A stretch of 64,000 nt of DNA from Ferruginibacter sp. (GTDB lineage: Bacteria > Bacteroidota > Bacteroidia > Chitinophagales > Chitinophagaceae), in the NCBI GenBank assembly GCA_019638575.1, contig JAHBTN010000001.1, positions 306,646-370,645 on the forward strand, given 5' to 3'. Position numbers and translations under genes: made by a program. Below the pieces are notes generated by a model. That model searched no databases, had not been told where the DNA came from, and was given only the letters and a program-made list of their open reading frames with translations. This document shows positions 25,358 through 33,768 of the stretch, in pieces (the stretch's first letter is position 1; every line of letters starts with the position of its first letter).

Positions 25358-25771
25358 TTACAAATTTAATTTCAGCTTTCGGGCATTATCTTCTACAGAG
25401 CTAATGGTTATATGAAGTGTTTTTTCGGGGAAGATGGCTGTAGCTTTTTGGGGCCATTCTACAAAACAAATATCTCCCGAATAAAGACAATCTTCCACAC
25501 CTGCATTAATAGCTTCTGTTTCATCTTTTACCCGGTATAAATCCATGTGGTAAACAGTTTGGCCATTACTGGTTTTATATTGGTTTATTATGGAAAACGT
25601 AGGGCTGCTAATGGTATCCACTACACCCATGGCCTTGCACAAAGCCTGTATAAAAGTAGTTTTACCTGCACCCATCTCTCCATGAAATGCAAATACCCGG
25701 TAGCCTGCCAAGGCTGGTAATAATCGTATAGCTGTTTCTTGTATGTCATCAAGCTTAAAATTTACCTCCAT
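25358..25771 (-). CDS. tsaE: TsaE, tRNA t6A-modification ATPase
   Basis: ATPase partner of TsaB/TsaD in making threonylcarbamoyl-adenosine (t6A) at position 37 of ANN-decoding tRNAs. 137 residues. Walker A is GEMGAGKTT; SSPTFSIINQY and the HMDLYRV segment are TsaE hallmarks, with the Trp-bearing FVEWPQKA near the end. ATG at 25771 is chosen over the in-frame TTG at 25804: a perfect -7 element (TATCTTTG) with TTTG 18 bases upstream lies between them, so the longer start would be upstream of the transcript. The alanine dehydrogenase gene follows 25 bases later. Confidence 0.92.
   Translation of the reverse strand: MEVNFKLDDIQETAIRLLPALAGYRVFAFHGEMGAGKTTFIQALCKAMGVVDTISSPTFSIINQYKTSNGQTVYHMDLYRVKDETEAINAGVEDCLYSGDICFVEWPQKATAIFPEKTLHITISSVEDNARKLKLNL
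25361..25368 (-). promoter_or_regulatory. Possible -7 element for alanine dehydrogenase
   Basis: TAAATTTG on the minus strand fits TAnnTTTG and lies 28 bases before the alanine dehydrogenase ATG (25332), inside the last codons of tsaE. Confidence 0.35.
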
Positions 25772-25775
25772 GTTG

Positions 25776-25805
25776 CAAAGATATTTTCCTTCGATAGTAA
25801 TCAAA
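25776..25805 (-). promoter_or_regulatory. tsaE promoter (-33 and -7 elements)
   Basis: On the minus strand TTTG (25805-25802) is followed, after 18 bases, by TATCTTTG (25783-25776), close to the Bacteroidota promoter layout. The -7 element ends four bases before the tsaE ATG, predicting a leaderless or near-leaderless mRNA. Confidence 0.6.
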
Positions 25806-25821
25806 GAAAAATTTCATCAGG

Positions 25822-25829
25822 TAATTTTG
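25822..25829 (+). promoter_or_regulatory. -7 promoter element of the copper ATPase gene
   Basis: TAATTTTG fits TAnnTTTG and ends four bases before the ATG at 25834. The expected -33 zone falls on the tsaE -33 element, so the two divergent promoters overlap within 62 bases. Confidence 0.55.
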
Positions 25830-25833
25830 CAGT

Positions 25834-27963
25834 ATGGAAAAAGTTGACTGGAAAGTAGAAGGTATGACCTGCACAAACTGTGCATTAAGCATTAACCGTT
25901 ATCTTGAAAAAGAAGGACAGAAAGATATTAAAGTAAATTTCATTGGTGGCGAAGTGAGTTTTGAAATGAATGGAAACAAGACAAAGGATGAACTTACAAA
26001 AGGCATTGCCGATTTAGGATACAAAGTTGTAGATGAAAAGACAGCCACACACCCCGAAAATTTAAATATTAAAAAGCAGCATTTTTTCAGTAACCATTTG
26101 CAGCGGTTTTTGTTTTGCCTGCCCTTTACATTGGTATTAATGCTGCACATGCTACCCTGGCACCCGGCATTTTTAATGAACCCATGGATACAACTGGCCA
26201 TTTGCTTACCTGTATATGTGGTTGGCATGAATTATTTTGGAGTAAGCGCTGTTAAAAGTTTACGCAGGGGCATACCCAATATGAATGTGTTAATAGCCAT
26301 TGGCAGTACAGCCGCCTTTGTTTACAGTATTATAGGCACTGTAGGCAATATGGGTATGAATTATGTTTTTTATGAAACAGCCGCCACCATCATCACACTT
26401 GTTTTCCTGGGTGAATGGGTTGAACACAAATCGGTAGATACCACTCAGAAAGAATTAAAAAAATTAGCCGCCACACAAAAAGTGATGGCCAATATGATTG
26501 CTTTTGATGAAGAACATAAAGAAATCATTTTCCCGGTCGAAAATACATCATTGCATGTTGGCGACCTCATCCTGATAAAAACCGGCGAACAGGTACCTAT
26601 AGACTGTAAAATTTTATGGGGCGATGCCTCTGTAAACGAAGCATTACTCACCGGCGAAAGTAAACCCATAAAAAAAACCAAGAAAGATGCATTAATTGGT
26701 GGCAGCCTGATTACCGATGGGATTGTAAAAGCACAGGTAACTGCCGTAGGAAAAGATACTGTGCTAAGCAATATACTAACCCTGGTTAAAGAAGCCCAAA
26801 GCGAAAAGCCACCCATACAACAATTGGCCGATAAGATAAGCGCTGTATTTGTACCCGCAGTTTTAGGAATTGCGCTGCTCACTTTCTTAATCAACTATTT
26901 TGCTTTTGATGTAAGCGGTACATCATCTTTAATGCGAAGTATTGCCGTATTGGTAATAAGTTGCCCCTGTGCCATGGGCCTGGCAACACCGGCAGCAATT
27001 GCAGTTGGGCTGGGGCGTGCAGCAAAAAACGGCATCCTATTCCGCAATGCTAAAAGCCTTGAATTGTTTAAAAACATTCAAACAGTTGTATTTGATAAAA
27101 CAGGAACACTTACAAAAGGGAATTTTAATGTTGCAGGTTTTCAATCGCTGGAGTTGAGTGATGAAAATTTTAAACAGGTAGTTTTTTCCATGGAAAAATT
27201 TTCCAATCACCCTATTGCTAAAGCTATTGCCGAAAGCTGGAAAATGAATAACCCTGTAAGCTGGAAAAAGATTGAAGAAATAAAAGGTCTTGGCATAAAA
27301 GCAGAAGATACAGAAGGCAACAGTTACCTGCTGGGCTCTTACAAAATTGCTGCTTCGCAAACCAACGACAATACACATACGGCATATCTTTTAAAAAACG
27401 ATAAGTTGATAGGATGGTTTAATCTTGAAGATGAAATAAGGCCCGAAGCAAAAGATGTAATTACCTACCTGCATACAAAAAACATTGAAACAATTTTATT
27501 AAGCGGCGATACTTTAGATCGTACCCAAAAAATTGCAGATACGCTTGGTATAGATAAAGTATATGCCGAAAAAACACCTGAAGAAAAATTAAAGATCATT
27601 GAAAAACTAAATACCGAAAAACCCGTAGCCATGGTTGGGGATGGTGTTAATGATGCACCGGCACTTGCAAAAGCTACCATTGGTATCTCAATGAGCGATG
27701 CAACACAATTGGCTGTACAAAGTGCACAGGTTGTTTTAATGAATAAAGGCATACATCAACTACCACTGGCATTAGGTTTAGGAAAGCATACTTTTAAAAC
27801 AATAAAAGGAAACCTGTTTTGGGCTTTTATTTATAATGTTGTGGCCATACCTATTGCGGCCATTGGACTTTTACAACCCGGCATAGCAGCGCTGGCAATG
27901 GGCTTTAGCGATGTGGTGCTGGCAATAAACTCTTTATGGCTCAGGTTCCGCAAAGTAATCTAA
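25834..27963 (+). CDS. Heavy-metal (copper-type) P1B ATPase
   Basis: 709-residue inner-membrane P-type ATPase that would export a heavy metal, most likely Cu(I). One N-terminal metal-binding domain carries GMTCTNC (Cys13, Cys16). The membrane CPC motif is Cys377-Pro378-Cys379 and the phosphorylated residue is Asp421 in DKTGTLTKG. MVGDGVNDAPAL is the hinge motif. The later membrane segments hold FIYNVVAIP, the copper-type YN, but MGFSDVV replaces the usual MxxSS motif. No chaperone or regulator gene is adjacent. It is divergent from tsaE, and recQ follows 22 bases later. Confidence 0.93.
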   Translation: MEKVDWKVEGMTCTNCALSINRYLEKEGQKDIKVNFIGGEVSFEMNGNKTKDELTKGIADLGYKVVDEKTATHPENLNIKKQHFFSNHLQRFLFCLPFTLVLMLHMLPWHPAFLMNPWIQLAICLPVYVVGMNYFGVSAVKSLRRGIPNMNVLIAIGSTAAFVYSIIGTVGNMGMNYVFYETAATIITLVFLGEWVEHKSVDTTQKELKKLAATQKVMANMIAFDEEHKEIIFPVENTSLHVGDLILIKTGEQVPIDCKILWGDASVNEALLTGESKPIKKTKKDALIGGSLITDGIVKAQVTAVGKDTVLSNILTLVKEAQSEKPPIQQLADKISAVFVPAVLGIALLTFLINYFAFDVSGTSSLMRSIAVLVISCPCAMGLATPAAIAVGLGRAAKNGILFRNAKSLELFKNIQTVVFDKTGTLTKGNFNVAGFQSLELSDENFKQVVFSMEKFSNHPIAKAIAESWKMNNPVSWKKIEEIKGLGIKAEDTEGNSYLLGSYKIAASQTNDNTHTAYLLKNDKLIGWFNLEDEIRPEAKDVITYLHTKNIETILLSGDTLDRTQKIADTLGIDKVYAEKTPEEKLKIIEKLNTEKPVAMVGDGVNDAPALAKATIGISMSDATQLAVQSAQVVLMNKGIHQLPLALGLGKHTFKTIKGNLFWAFIYNVVAIPIAAIGLLQPGIAALAMGFSDVVLAINSLWLRFRKVI

Positions 27964-27985
27964 CAGGAAGCCATAAATTGCATAG

Positions 27986-29917
27986 GTGAATATTCATGAA
28001 ATTTTAAAAACCCATTGGGGGTATAATCAATTTCGGCCACTGCAGGAAGAAATTATCAACGCAGTATTGGAAGGAAAAGATACGCTTGCACTTTTACCAA
28101 CAGGTGGAGGAAAATCAATTTGTTTCCAGTTACCTGCCATGGCAATGGATGGTATTTGCCTGGTGATTAGTCCGCTCATTGCTTTAATGAAAGACCAGGT
28201 TGAAAACCTGAAAAGAAAAGGGATTCCTGCTTTATCCATATATGCAGGCATGAGTTTCATTGAGATAAAAAAAACTTTACAAAATGCCATTCATGGCAAT
28301 TATAAATTTCTGTATGTTTCGCCCGAGCGATTGGAAACCGATTTGTTTTTAGATGCATTGCATGCAATAAAAATTAACCTGCTTGCTGTTGATGAAGCAC
28401 ATTGTATATCACAATGGGGGTACGATTTCAGGCCGCCTTATTTAAGGATTGCAAACTTACGGGAACTATTACCGGATGTTCCGGTTTTGGCACTTACTGC
28501 ATCGGCCACAAAAATGGTGCAGGATGATATTTGTGATAAACTTGCTTTACCATCGGTTAAAACAAATGCTGTTAATCCAGCCTGGCAAAAATTTCAACAA
28601 CCTTTTGAACGGCCTAACCTTTCATATTCTGTTTTTAATGTACCATCAAAACAAAATAAATTACTTGAAATACTTAAAAATGTAAAGGGTTCGGCCATTG
28701 TTTATTGTAAAAGCCGCAAACACACTATTGAAGTAGCCAATCTGTTAAAATTAAACAGTATTAAAGCTGATTTTTATCATGCAGGACTAAGTAATGAAGA
28801 ACGTAATAAAAAACAGGAAAACTGGATTAGCAATGATACCCGGGTAATTGTAAGCACCAATGCATTTGGAATGGGGATTGATAAACCTGACGTAAGGGTG
28901 GTAGTACATTACGATGTACCCGATTGTATTGAAAATTATTACCAGGAAGCAGGGCGTGCCGGAAGGGATAGCAAAAGGGCTTATGCTGTGATGCTTTATA
29001 ACAATAAAGAAATTGAAAGCCTTTTGCAGCAAACTGCTATCCGTTTTCCGGAAGAAAAAGAGATTAAAAAGGTTTATACTGCTATTATGAATCATCTGCA
29101 AATACCTGCAGGCAGTGGCGAAGGTATAAGTTACGATTTTGATATTGCTTTATTTGCAAGCGCATTTAAAATAAACATACTTACTGCAACCTACAGTATT
29201 AAAGTACTTGAACAACAAAATGTACTGGGCTTTAATGAGGTTTTCTTTAAACCCTCAACCGTAGTGTTTACAACTAATAGAGAAGAACTGGTAGACTTTG
29301 AAAAACAAGAACCATCTTTAGAACCTATAATAAAAGGATTATTACGTTCGTATGAAGGTATTTTTGATTATCCAGCCATTGTGTACGAAAGCAAGCTCTC
29401 CAAATTTTTACAAATAGATATTACCCGGTTAAAAAAAGATTTAAAGAAACTGAATGACTACGGAATTATCTGTTACTCGGCCCAAAAAGATAAACCCCAA
29501 CTTACGCTTTTTCAAAATCGTATGTATACAGATGATTACAAACTGAATACAACTGATTTTTTAAAACAAAAAGAAAATTTTGAAAAAAGAGTAAATGCCA
29601 TAGTTACCTATATTAAAAAACAAACCGGATGCCGGAGTATTGAAATAGCAAAATATTTTAATGATATAAAAGTAAAAGCCTGTGGTATTTGCGATAACTG
29701 CATTAACGAAAAAATATTATATGTATCGGCAGAAGAATTTGAAATAATTACAAAAGGCATTAAAGAGCTAACCACACATACTTCTATAAATATCGAAAAC
29801 TTACTGGCTGCATTAAAACATATTAAAAAAGAAAAGGTTTGGCGGGTAATTAATTACCTGCAAGCCGAAAACAAAATTGAAACCGGTAAATCAGGAGATA
29901 TAAAATGGATACAATGA
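27986..29917 (+). CDS. recQ: RecQ-family ATP-dependent DNA helicase
   Basis: 643-residue 3'-5' DNA helicase for recombination and repair. The N-terminus HWGYNQFRPLQEEII is the RecQ motif 0. Walker A is PTGGGKSICFQLP, motif II DEAHCISQWGYDFRPPY, and motif VI is in QEAGRAGRD. The RecQ C-terminal zinc site is present as CRSIEIAKYF then ACGICDNC. No clear HRDC domain follows the winged helix, although about 70 residues remain. GTG at 27986 is the start, since the family N-terminus begins there and no ATG fits. It begins 22 bases after the copper ATPase gene. Confidence 0.94.
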   Translation: MNIHEILKTHWGYNQFRPLQEEIINAVLEGKDTLALLPTGGGKSICFQLPAMAMDGICLVISPLIALMKDQVENLKRKGIPALSIYAGMSFIEIKKTLQNAIHGNYKFLYVSPERLETDLFLDALHAIKINLLAVDEAHCISQWGYDFRPPYLRIANLRELLPDVPVLALTASATKMVQDDICDKLALPSVKTNAVNPAWQKFQQPFERPNLSYSVFNVPSKQNKLLEILKNVKGSAIVYCKSRKHTIEVANLLKLNSIKADFYHAGLSNEERNKKQENWISNDTRVIVSTNAFGMGIDKPDVRVVVHYDVPDCIENYYQEAGRAGRDSKRAYAVMLYNNKEIESLLQQTAIRFPEEKEIKKVYTAIMNHLQIPAGSGEGISYDFDIALFASAFKINILTATYSIKVLEQQNVLGFNEVFFKPSTVVFTTNREELVDFEKQEPSLEPIIKGLLRSYEGIFDYPAIVYESKLSKFLQIDITRLKKDLKKLNDYGIICYSAQKDKPQLTLFQNRMYTDDYKLNTTDFLKQKENFEKRVNAIVTYIKKQTGCRSIEIAKYFNDIKVKACGICDNCINEKILYVSAEEFEIITKGIKELTTHTSINIENLLAALKHIKKEKVWRVINYLQAENKIETGKSGDIKWIQ

Positions 29918-29925
29918 AAAGGTAT

Positions 29926-29962
29926 AAAAATAAAAAAGGGACCAAGATGGAAATCTAGTCCC
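29926..29962 (-). terminator. Rho-independent terminator for the LTA-synthase-like gene
   Basis: On the minus strand GGGAC...GTCCC arms, with an inner AGAT/ATCT pairing and a small bulge (29962-29938), are followed by TTTTTTATTTTT (29937-29926). It lies about 190 bases past the stop of the minus-strand gene ending at 30149, implying a long 3' UTR. Confidence 0.65.
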
Positions 29963-29999
29963 GCTTTAAAATCCAATATCCTATGAAAAACCGAAACGA

Positions 30000-30022
30000 A
30001 GATAGTGTGGTTTTTACTATCT
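30000..30022 (+). terminator. Possible hairpin after recQ
   Basis: AGATAGT (30000-30006) and ACTATCT (30016-30022) pair perfectly around a 9-base loop ending in TTTTT. An alternative pairing joins upstream AAAAACC with GGTTTTT in the loop. No strong T-run follows, so termination is uncertain. Confidence 0.35.
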
Positions 30023-30148
30023 AACAAGATTTTTTGCAATAATTTTTAAGAATTTTTTTAATTTAAATGTGTAAAAAATACAATATGCAAAATATTAATC
30101 TATGTATAACATATTCATTTTTAATAAATTAAAAAAATTAGCTCTGTG

Positions 30149-32074
30149 TCATTTCGGAAATTTATACCCTCCCGACTGGAATAAAAAACTTGCTCCCTGG
30201 TACCATGCAATTGCTTCCTTTATAAGGCTATCTGAAGGAGAAACAGGTGTATTAACACCAGTCTTAAAATCGGGCCTCACGGTTTGAATTTTTTGCTGAG
30301 GAGATAAAATAACCATTTCTCCATTGTGGATATAGCCCATATCCTGGTATGTACTTATAAAGGCACGTTCGTTGCCGGCTGTCATATTATAAATATCGTA
30401 CCCCATAAACCGGCTTGTGTAATTAAGGTTTAAAAGCCCCAGTAATGTAGGCGCCAAATCTATTTGGCTAACCAGCCGGTTTTCTATTGCAGGTTTAATT
30501 AATTGAGGAGCATAGATGATACATGGAATATGGTACCGGTTTACAGGTAAATCGGTTTTACCGGCGCTTTTTGAACAATGATCGGCAACAATAACAAACA
30601 AAGTATTATTAAACCAGGGTTTATGCTGGGCATCTTTTAAAAACTTATTAATAGCATAGTCGGTGTATTTAACAGCACCCTGTACTGATTGGTATGTTGG
30701 TGAAATATCAATCCTCCCCTCGGGATAGATATAGGGCCGGTGATTACTAACAGTCATTATATGGTTAAAAAAAAGTTTTCCATCTTTAAAACTGTTATCA
30801 CACTGTTGCAAAGTAAAATTAAATGAAGCTTCGTCATCTGCACCCCATGCTGTAGTTACATGTATAAAGCTATCGGGTATATCTCTTTTGTCGAGCACAG
30901 TATAACTGCTGTTACTGAAAAATTTACCCATGTTATCAAAAAAAGAATTACCGCCATAGATATATTTCACATCGTAACCTTTAGCTTTTAAAACACTCCC
31001 CATCGTAAACATATCATCATTATCGGGCCGCCGTACAATTGATTGGCCCGGCGTGGGTGGTATTGCAAGCGACAATGCCTCAAGCCCCCTAACTGTACGG
31101 GTACCCGAAGCATAAAATTGATTAAACCATAATCCATGTGGGATGAGTGAATCAAGGCATGGTGTAATGTTTTCTGTATTTCCAAAATGTGCCAGGTAAT
31201 CGCCACTTAAACTTTCTACACTAATTAGTACAATATTCCATTTATGTTCAGGACTATCGTTTTTTATTTGCCTCTCAATACTTAAAGGATTACTGGTAAA
31301 TGTGGCATTAGGCGCCTGTAACATGTTACGCAATATTCTAAAATTTGCAGTATCATTATTGGTGGCATAAAATTTATTATAATCAATTTCATTATGCCAA
31401 AAAGCGGCTCCAAATTCATAAATGCCATTACCACTTAGTTCGTTTACATAATTATTATTGCTGATATCCTTGATACGGTTATTAACCAGGAAGTAACCTG
31501 CCAAAGGCAACAGCATAAACAGAAGAAAGAAAACAGTACGCCGTGCAAAACGCATACTTACCTGCTGGGAAGCATATATTTTTTTATGTACCAGTAAAAC
31601 AATAGCCACTGCAGCAATAGCAATACCTGTTGCAATCAAGGGGATATTATACGATTCCCAAATATTTACCAACACTTCGTTGGTATAAACCAGGTAATCA
31701 ACAGCAATAAAATTATAACGTACATTAAATTCGTCCCAAAAGATTATCTCGCCACCAACATTAATTACAAGTATTAATGTAATAATAAAAAACATGATAA
31801 ACATTGGGATACGGTTCCATTTATGCCGATACCAACTGTCTTTCATCAACCAGCAATACAAAGCAACAGGTATGGCAAAAAAACTGCACACTACCATATC
31901 GTAAAAAAGGCCGATAATAAAAATACCTGCTATGCGAAGAAAACTAAGTTCAAGGTTTGGCCAGCTAATTATTAATAAAGTTAACCTTGTAATAAAACTT
32001 AGAGAAAAAAGAATTAATGCTAATACCAACAATGGGCCATATCTATGCCTGAATGCCTGCTGCAATTTTATCAT
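30149..32074 (-). CDS. LTA synthase family protein (membrane sulfatase-fold transferase)
   Basis: 641 residues: about five N-terminal membrane segments (residues 15-215) and a periplasmic sulfatase/alkaline-phosphatase-fold domain (about 270-610). The metal and nucleophile blocks are visible: SVESLSGDYLAHFG, the Thr of ASGTRTVRGLEAL, and VADHCSKSAG near the end. Gram-positive members polymerise lipoteichoic acid. In Gram-negatives relatives transfer phosphoglycerol or phosphoethanolamine to glycans or lipid A, which is the likelier role here (inference). A -7-like TATTTTTA lies four bases before the ATG, and a terminator lies about 190 bases after the stop. Confidence 0.87.
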   Translation of the reverse strand: MIKLQQAFRHRYGPLLVLALILFSLSFITRLTLLIISWPNLELSFLRIAGIFIIGLFYDMVVCSFFAIPVALYCWLMKDSWYRHKWNRIPMFIMFFIITLILVINVGGEIIFWDEFNVRYNFIAVDYLVYTNEVLVNIWESYNIPLIATGIAIAAVAIVLLVHKKIYASQQVSMRFARRTVFFLLFMLLPLAGYFLVNNRIKDISNNNYVNELSGNGIYEFGAAFWHNEIDYNKFYATNNDTANFRILRNMLQAPNATFTSNPLSIERQIKNDSPEHKWNIVLISVESLSGDYLAHFGNTENITPCLDSLIPHGLWFNQFYASGTRTVRGLEALSLAIPPTPGQSIVRRPDNDDMFTMGSVLKAKGYDVKYIYGGNSFFDNMGKFFSNSSYTVLDKRDIPDSFIHVTTAWGADDEASFNFTLQQCDNSFKDGKLFFNHIMTVSNHRPYIYPEGRIDISPTYQSVQGAVKYTDYAINKFLKDAQHKPWFNNTLFVIVADHCSKSAGKTDLPVNRYHIPCIIYAPQLIKPAIENRLVSQIDLAPTLLGLLNLNYTSRFMGYDIYNMTAGNERAFISTYQDMGYIHNGEMVILSPQQKIQTVRPDFKTGVNTPVSPSDSLIKEAIAWYQGASFLFQSGGYKFPK

Positions 32075-32078
32075 GCTG

Positions 32079-32086
32079 TAAAAATA
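32079..32086 (-). promoter_or_regulatory. -7-like element at the LTA-synthase-like gene start
   Basis: TATTTTTA on the minus strand, seven of eight positions of TAnnTTTG, followed by four bases and the ATG at 32074. The same octamer sits at the same distance before ruvB. Confidence 0.3.
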
Positions 32087-32131
32087 AGGATATCAGCGTT
32101 GCAAAAAATTAGGTTTATAAGAATGCTTTTA

Positions 32132-33688
32132 TTAGAACCAACTTTTGCTTTTTGTACTTCTGCTTCTGCCGCCAAGGCCCAATGCACCAAGTAATGAACG
32201 TACAATGGTATTACCGGCTGTACGTACCATACTTTTTACAATACTGTTGCTGGCAACTTTTTCAATGGTTGAAGGTTCTTCTTTTGCTGGTTTATTTGAT
32301 GTAGTAGTTGTACCTGTAGCCGATTTCTCAGCTGCTTCTTTCAGTTTTTCTGTTAATATTTCATAAGCACTTTCGCTATCGATGGTTTGATTATATTTAG
32401 CCACCATTTTTGATTTGGCATTAATAGCATCAATCTCATCTTCTGTTAAAACATCCATCCGGCTGCGTGGCGCACAAAGCATGGTATGTGCCAATGGAGT
32501 GGGAATACCTTTTTCGTTCAGCATAGTAATCAGCGCTTCACCAATACCCAATTGTGTTATCAGGTCTTCTGTTTTGTAAAATTCTGTTTCGGGATAGTTT
32601 TCTGCCGTTTGTTTAATCACTTTCCTGTCGGCAGCGGTAAAGGCACGCAATGCATGCTGCACTTTTAAACCCAATTGTGCTAAAACGCTTGCAGGTACAT
32701 CCATGGGGTTTTGTGTACAAAAGTAAATACCAATGCCTTTTGAGCGTATAAGTTTTACAATGGTTTCAATCTGCTGCAATAAAGCCGAGCTTGCTTCATT
32801 AAAAATAAGATGGGCTTCATCTATAAACATCACCAGTTTTGGTTTATCCAAATCACCTTCTTCGGGGCAGCTTGCATACAGTTCGGCAAGCATTTGCAGC
32901 ATGAAGGTGGAAAAAAGTTTTGGTTTATCCTGCAAATCGTTAACCCGTAATACACTAATGATACCACGGCCATCATCGGCAATACGCATCAGATCATCTA
33001 CTTCAAAACTTTTTTCGCCAAAGAAAATATCGGCACCCTGTTGTTGTAACTCAATTACCTTGCGTAAAATGGTTCCTGTAGATGAAGTTGAAATTTTACC
33101 ATAGGTTTTTTCAATTTCATCTTTGCCCTCATCGCCTATAAATTGTAATACTTTTATAAAGTCTTTCAGGTCAAGTAAAGGCAACTTATTGTCGTCGCAA
33201 TATTTAAAAATCATGGCCACCACGCCACCCTGTGTATCGTTAAGTTCTAAAATCTTGGTAAGCAATACGGGACCAAATTCACTAACAGTGGCTCGCAGGT
33301 GTATGCCCTTTTGCCCGGTTAAAGTCATCAGCTCGGCAGGAAATAAAGATGGTTTAAATTGCATATTCAGCTTCCGGTAACGTTCATCAATCTTTGTATT
33401 TGTTGCCCCCATAGCTGCAATACCGCTCAGGTCGCCTTTAATATCCATCACCATTACCGGCACGCTGTTATCACTTAAAAATTCACTTATCACCTGCAGG
33501 GTTTTTGTTTTTCCCGTTCCTGTTGCTCCGGCTATAAGGCCATGTCGGTTGAGGGTTTTTAATGGAAGGTTAATGGCTGCTTCTGCCACTACCTCGCCAT
33601 CCAACATAGCCGCTCCAATTTTTACAGATTCGCCTTTAAAAGTATAACCGGTGTTTATCGCCTGTATAAAAGCTTCTTTATTTGCCAT
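32132..33688 (-). CDS. HerA-like ATPase, DUF853 family (YjgR-like)
   Basis: 518-residue FtsK/HerA-superfamily ATPase. Walker A is GATGTGKTKTLQ (about 34-45) and Walker B LVMFIDEAHLIFNEAS (about 285-300). The family DUF853 (E. coli YjgR) has no settled function; HerA relatives pump DNA, but no nurA nuclease is adjacent. The C-terminal 80 residues are low in complexity (TTTTSNKPAKEEP) and end basic (GGRSRSTKSKSWF). It is divergent from the peroxidase gene, with 80 bases between start codons. Confidence 0.88.
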   Translation of the reverse strand: MANKEAFIQAINTGYTFKGESVKIGAAMLDGEVVAEAAINLPLKTLNRHGLIAGATGTGKTKTLQVISEFLSDNSVPVMVMDIKGDLSGIAAMGATNTKIDERYRKLNMQFKPSLFPAELMTLTGQKGIHLRATVSEFGPVLLTKILELNDTQGGVVAMIFKYCDDNKLPLLDLKDFIKVLQFIGDEGKDEIEKTYGKISTSSTGTILRKVIELQQQGADIFFGEKSFEVDDLMRIADDGRGIISVLRVNDLQDKPKLFSTFMLQMLAELYASCPEEGDLDKPKLVMFIDEAHLIFNEASSALLQQIETIVKLIRSKGIGIYFCTQNPMDVPASVLAQLGLKVQHALRAFTAADRKVIKQTAENYPETEFYKTEDLITQLGIGEALITMLNEKGIPTPLAHTMLCAPRSRMDVLTEDEIDAINAKSKMVAKYNQTIDSESAYEILTEKLKEAAEKSATGTTTTSNKPAKEEPSTIEKVASNSIVKSMVRTAGNTIVRSLLGALGLGGRSRSTKSKSWF

Positions 33689-33755
33689 GATATTTTTTTT
33701 TGGAAAGTTACAACTGCAAATTCAAATCCAAATTAAGATTTTTACAAATACAGCT

Positions 33756-33763
33756 TAATTTTG
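33756..33763 (+). promoter_or_regulatory. -7 promoter element of the di-haem peroxidase gene
   Basis: TAATTTTG fits TAnnTTTG and ends five bases before the ATG at 33769, again predicting transcription start at or near the start codon. Confidence 0.5.
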
Positions 33764-33768
33764 AGTTA

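Noticed and set aside
32132-33688. HerA-like ATPase as part of a defence or HerA-NurA system
   Set aside because: It belongs to the DUF853/YjgR branch and no nuclease or other defence gene is next to it.
33700-33768. 23-residue upstream extension of the di-haem peroxidase
   Set aside because: It starts before the likely -7 element, has polar composition, and hides the signal/anchor that begins at ATG 33769.
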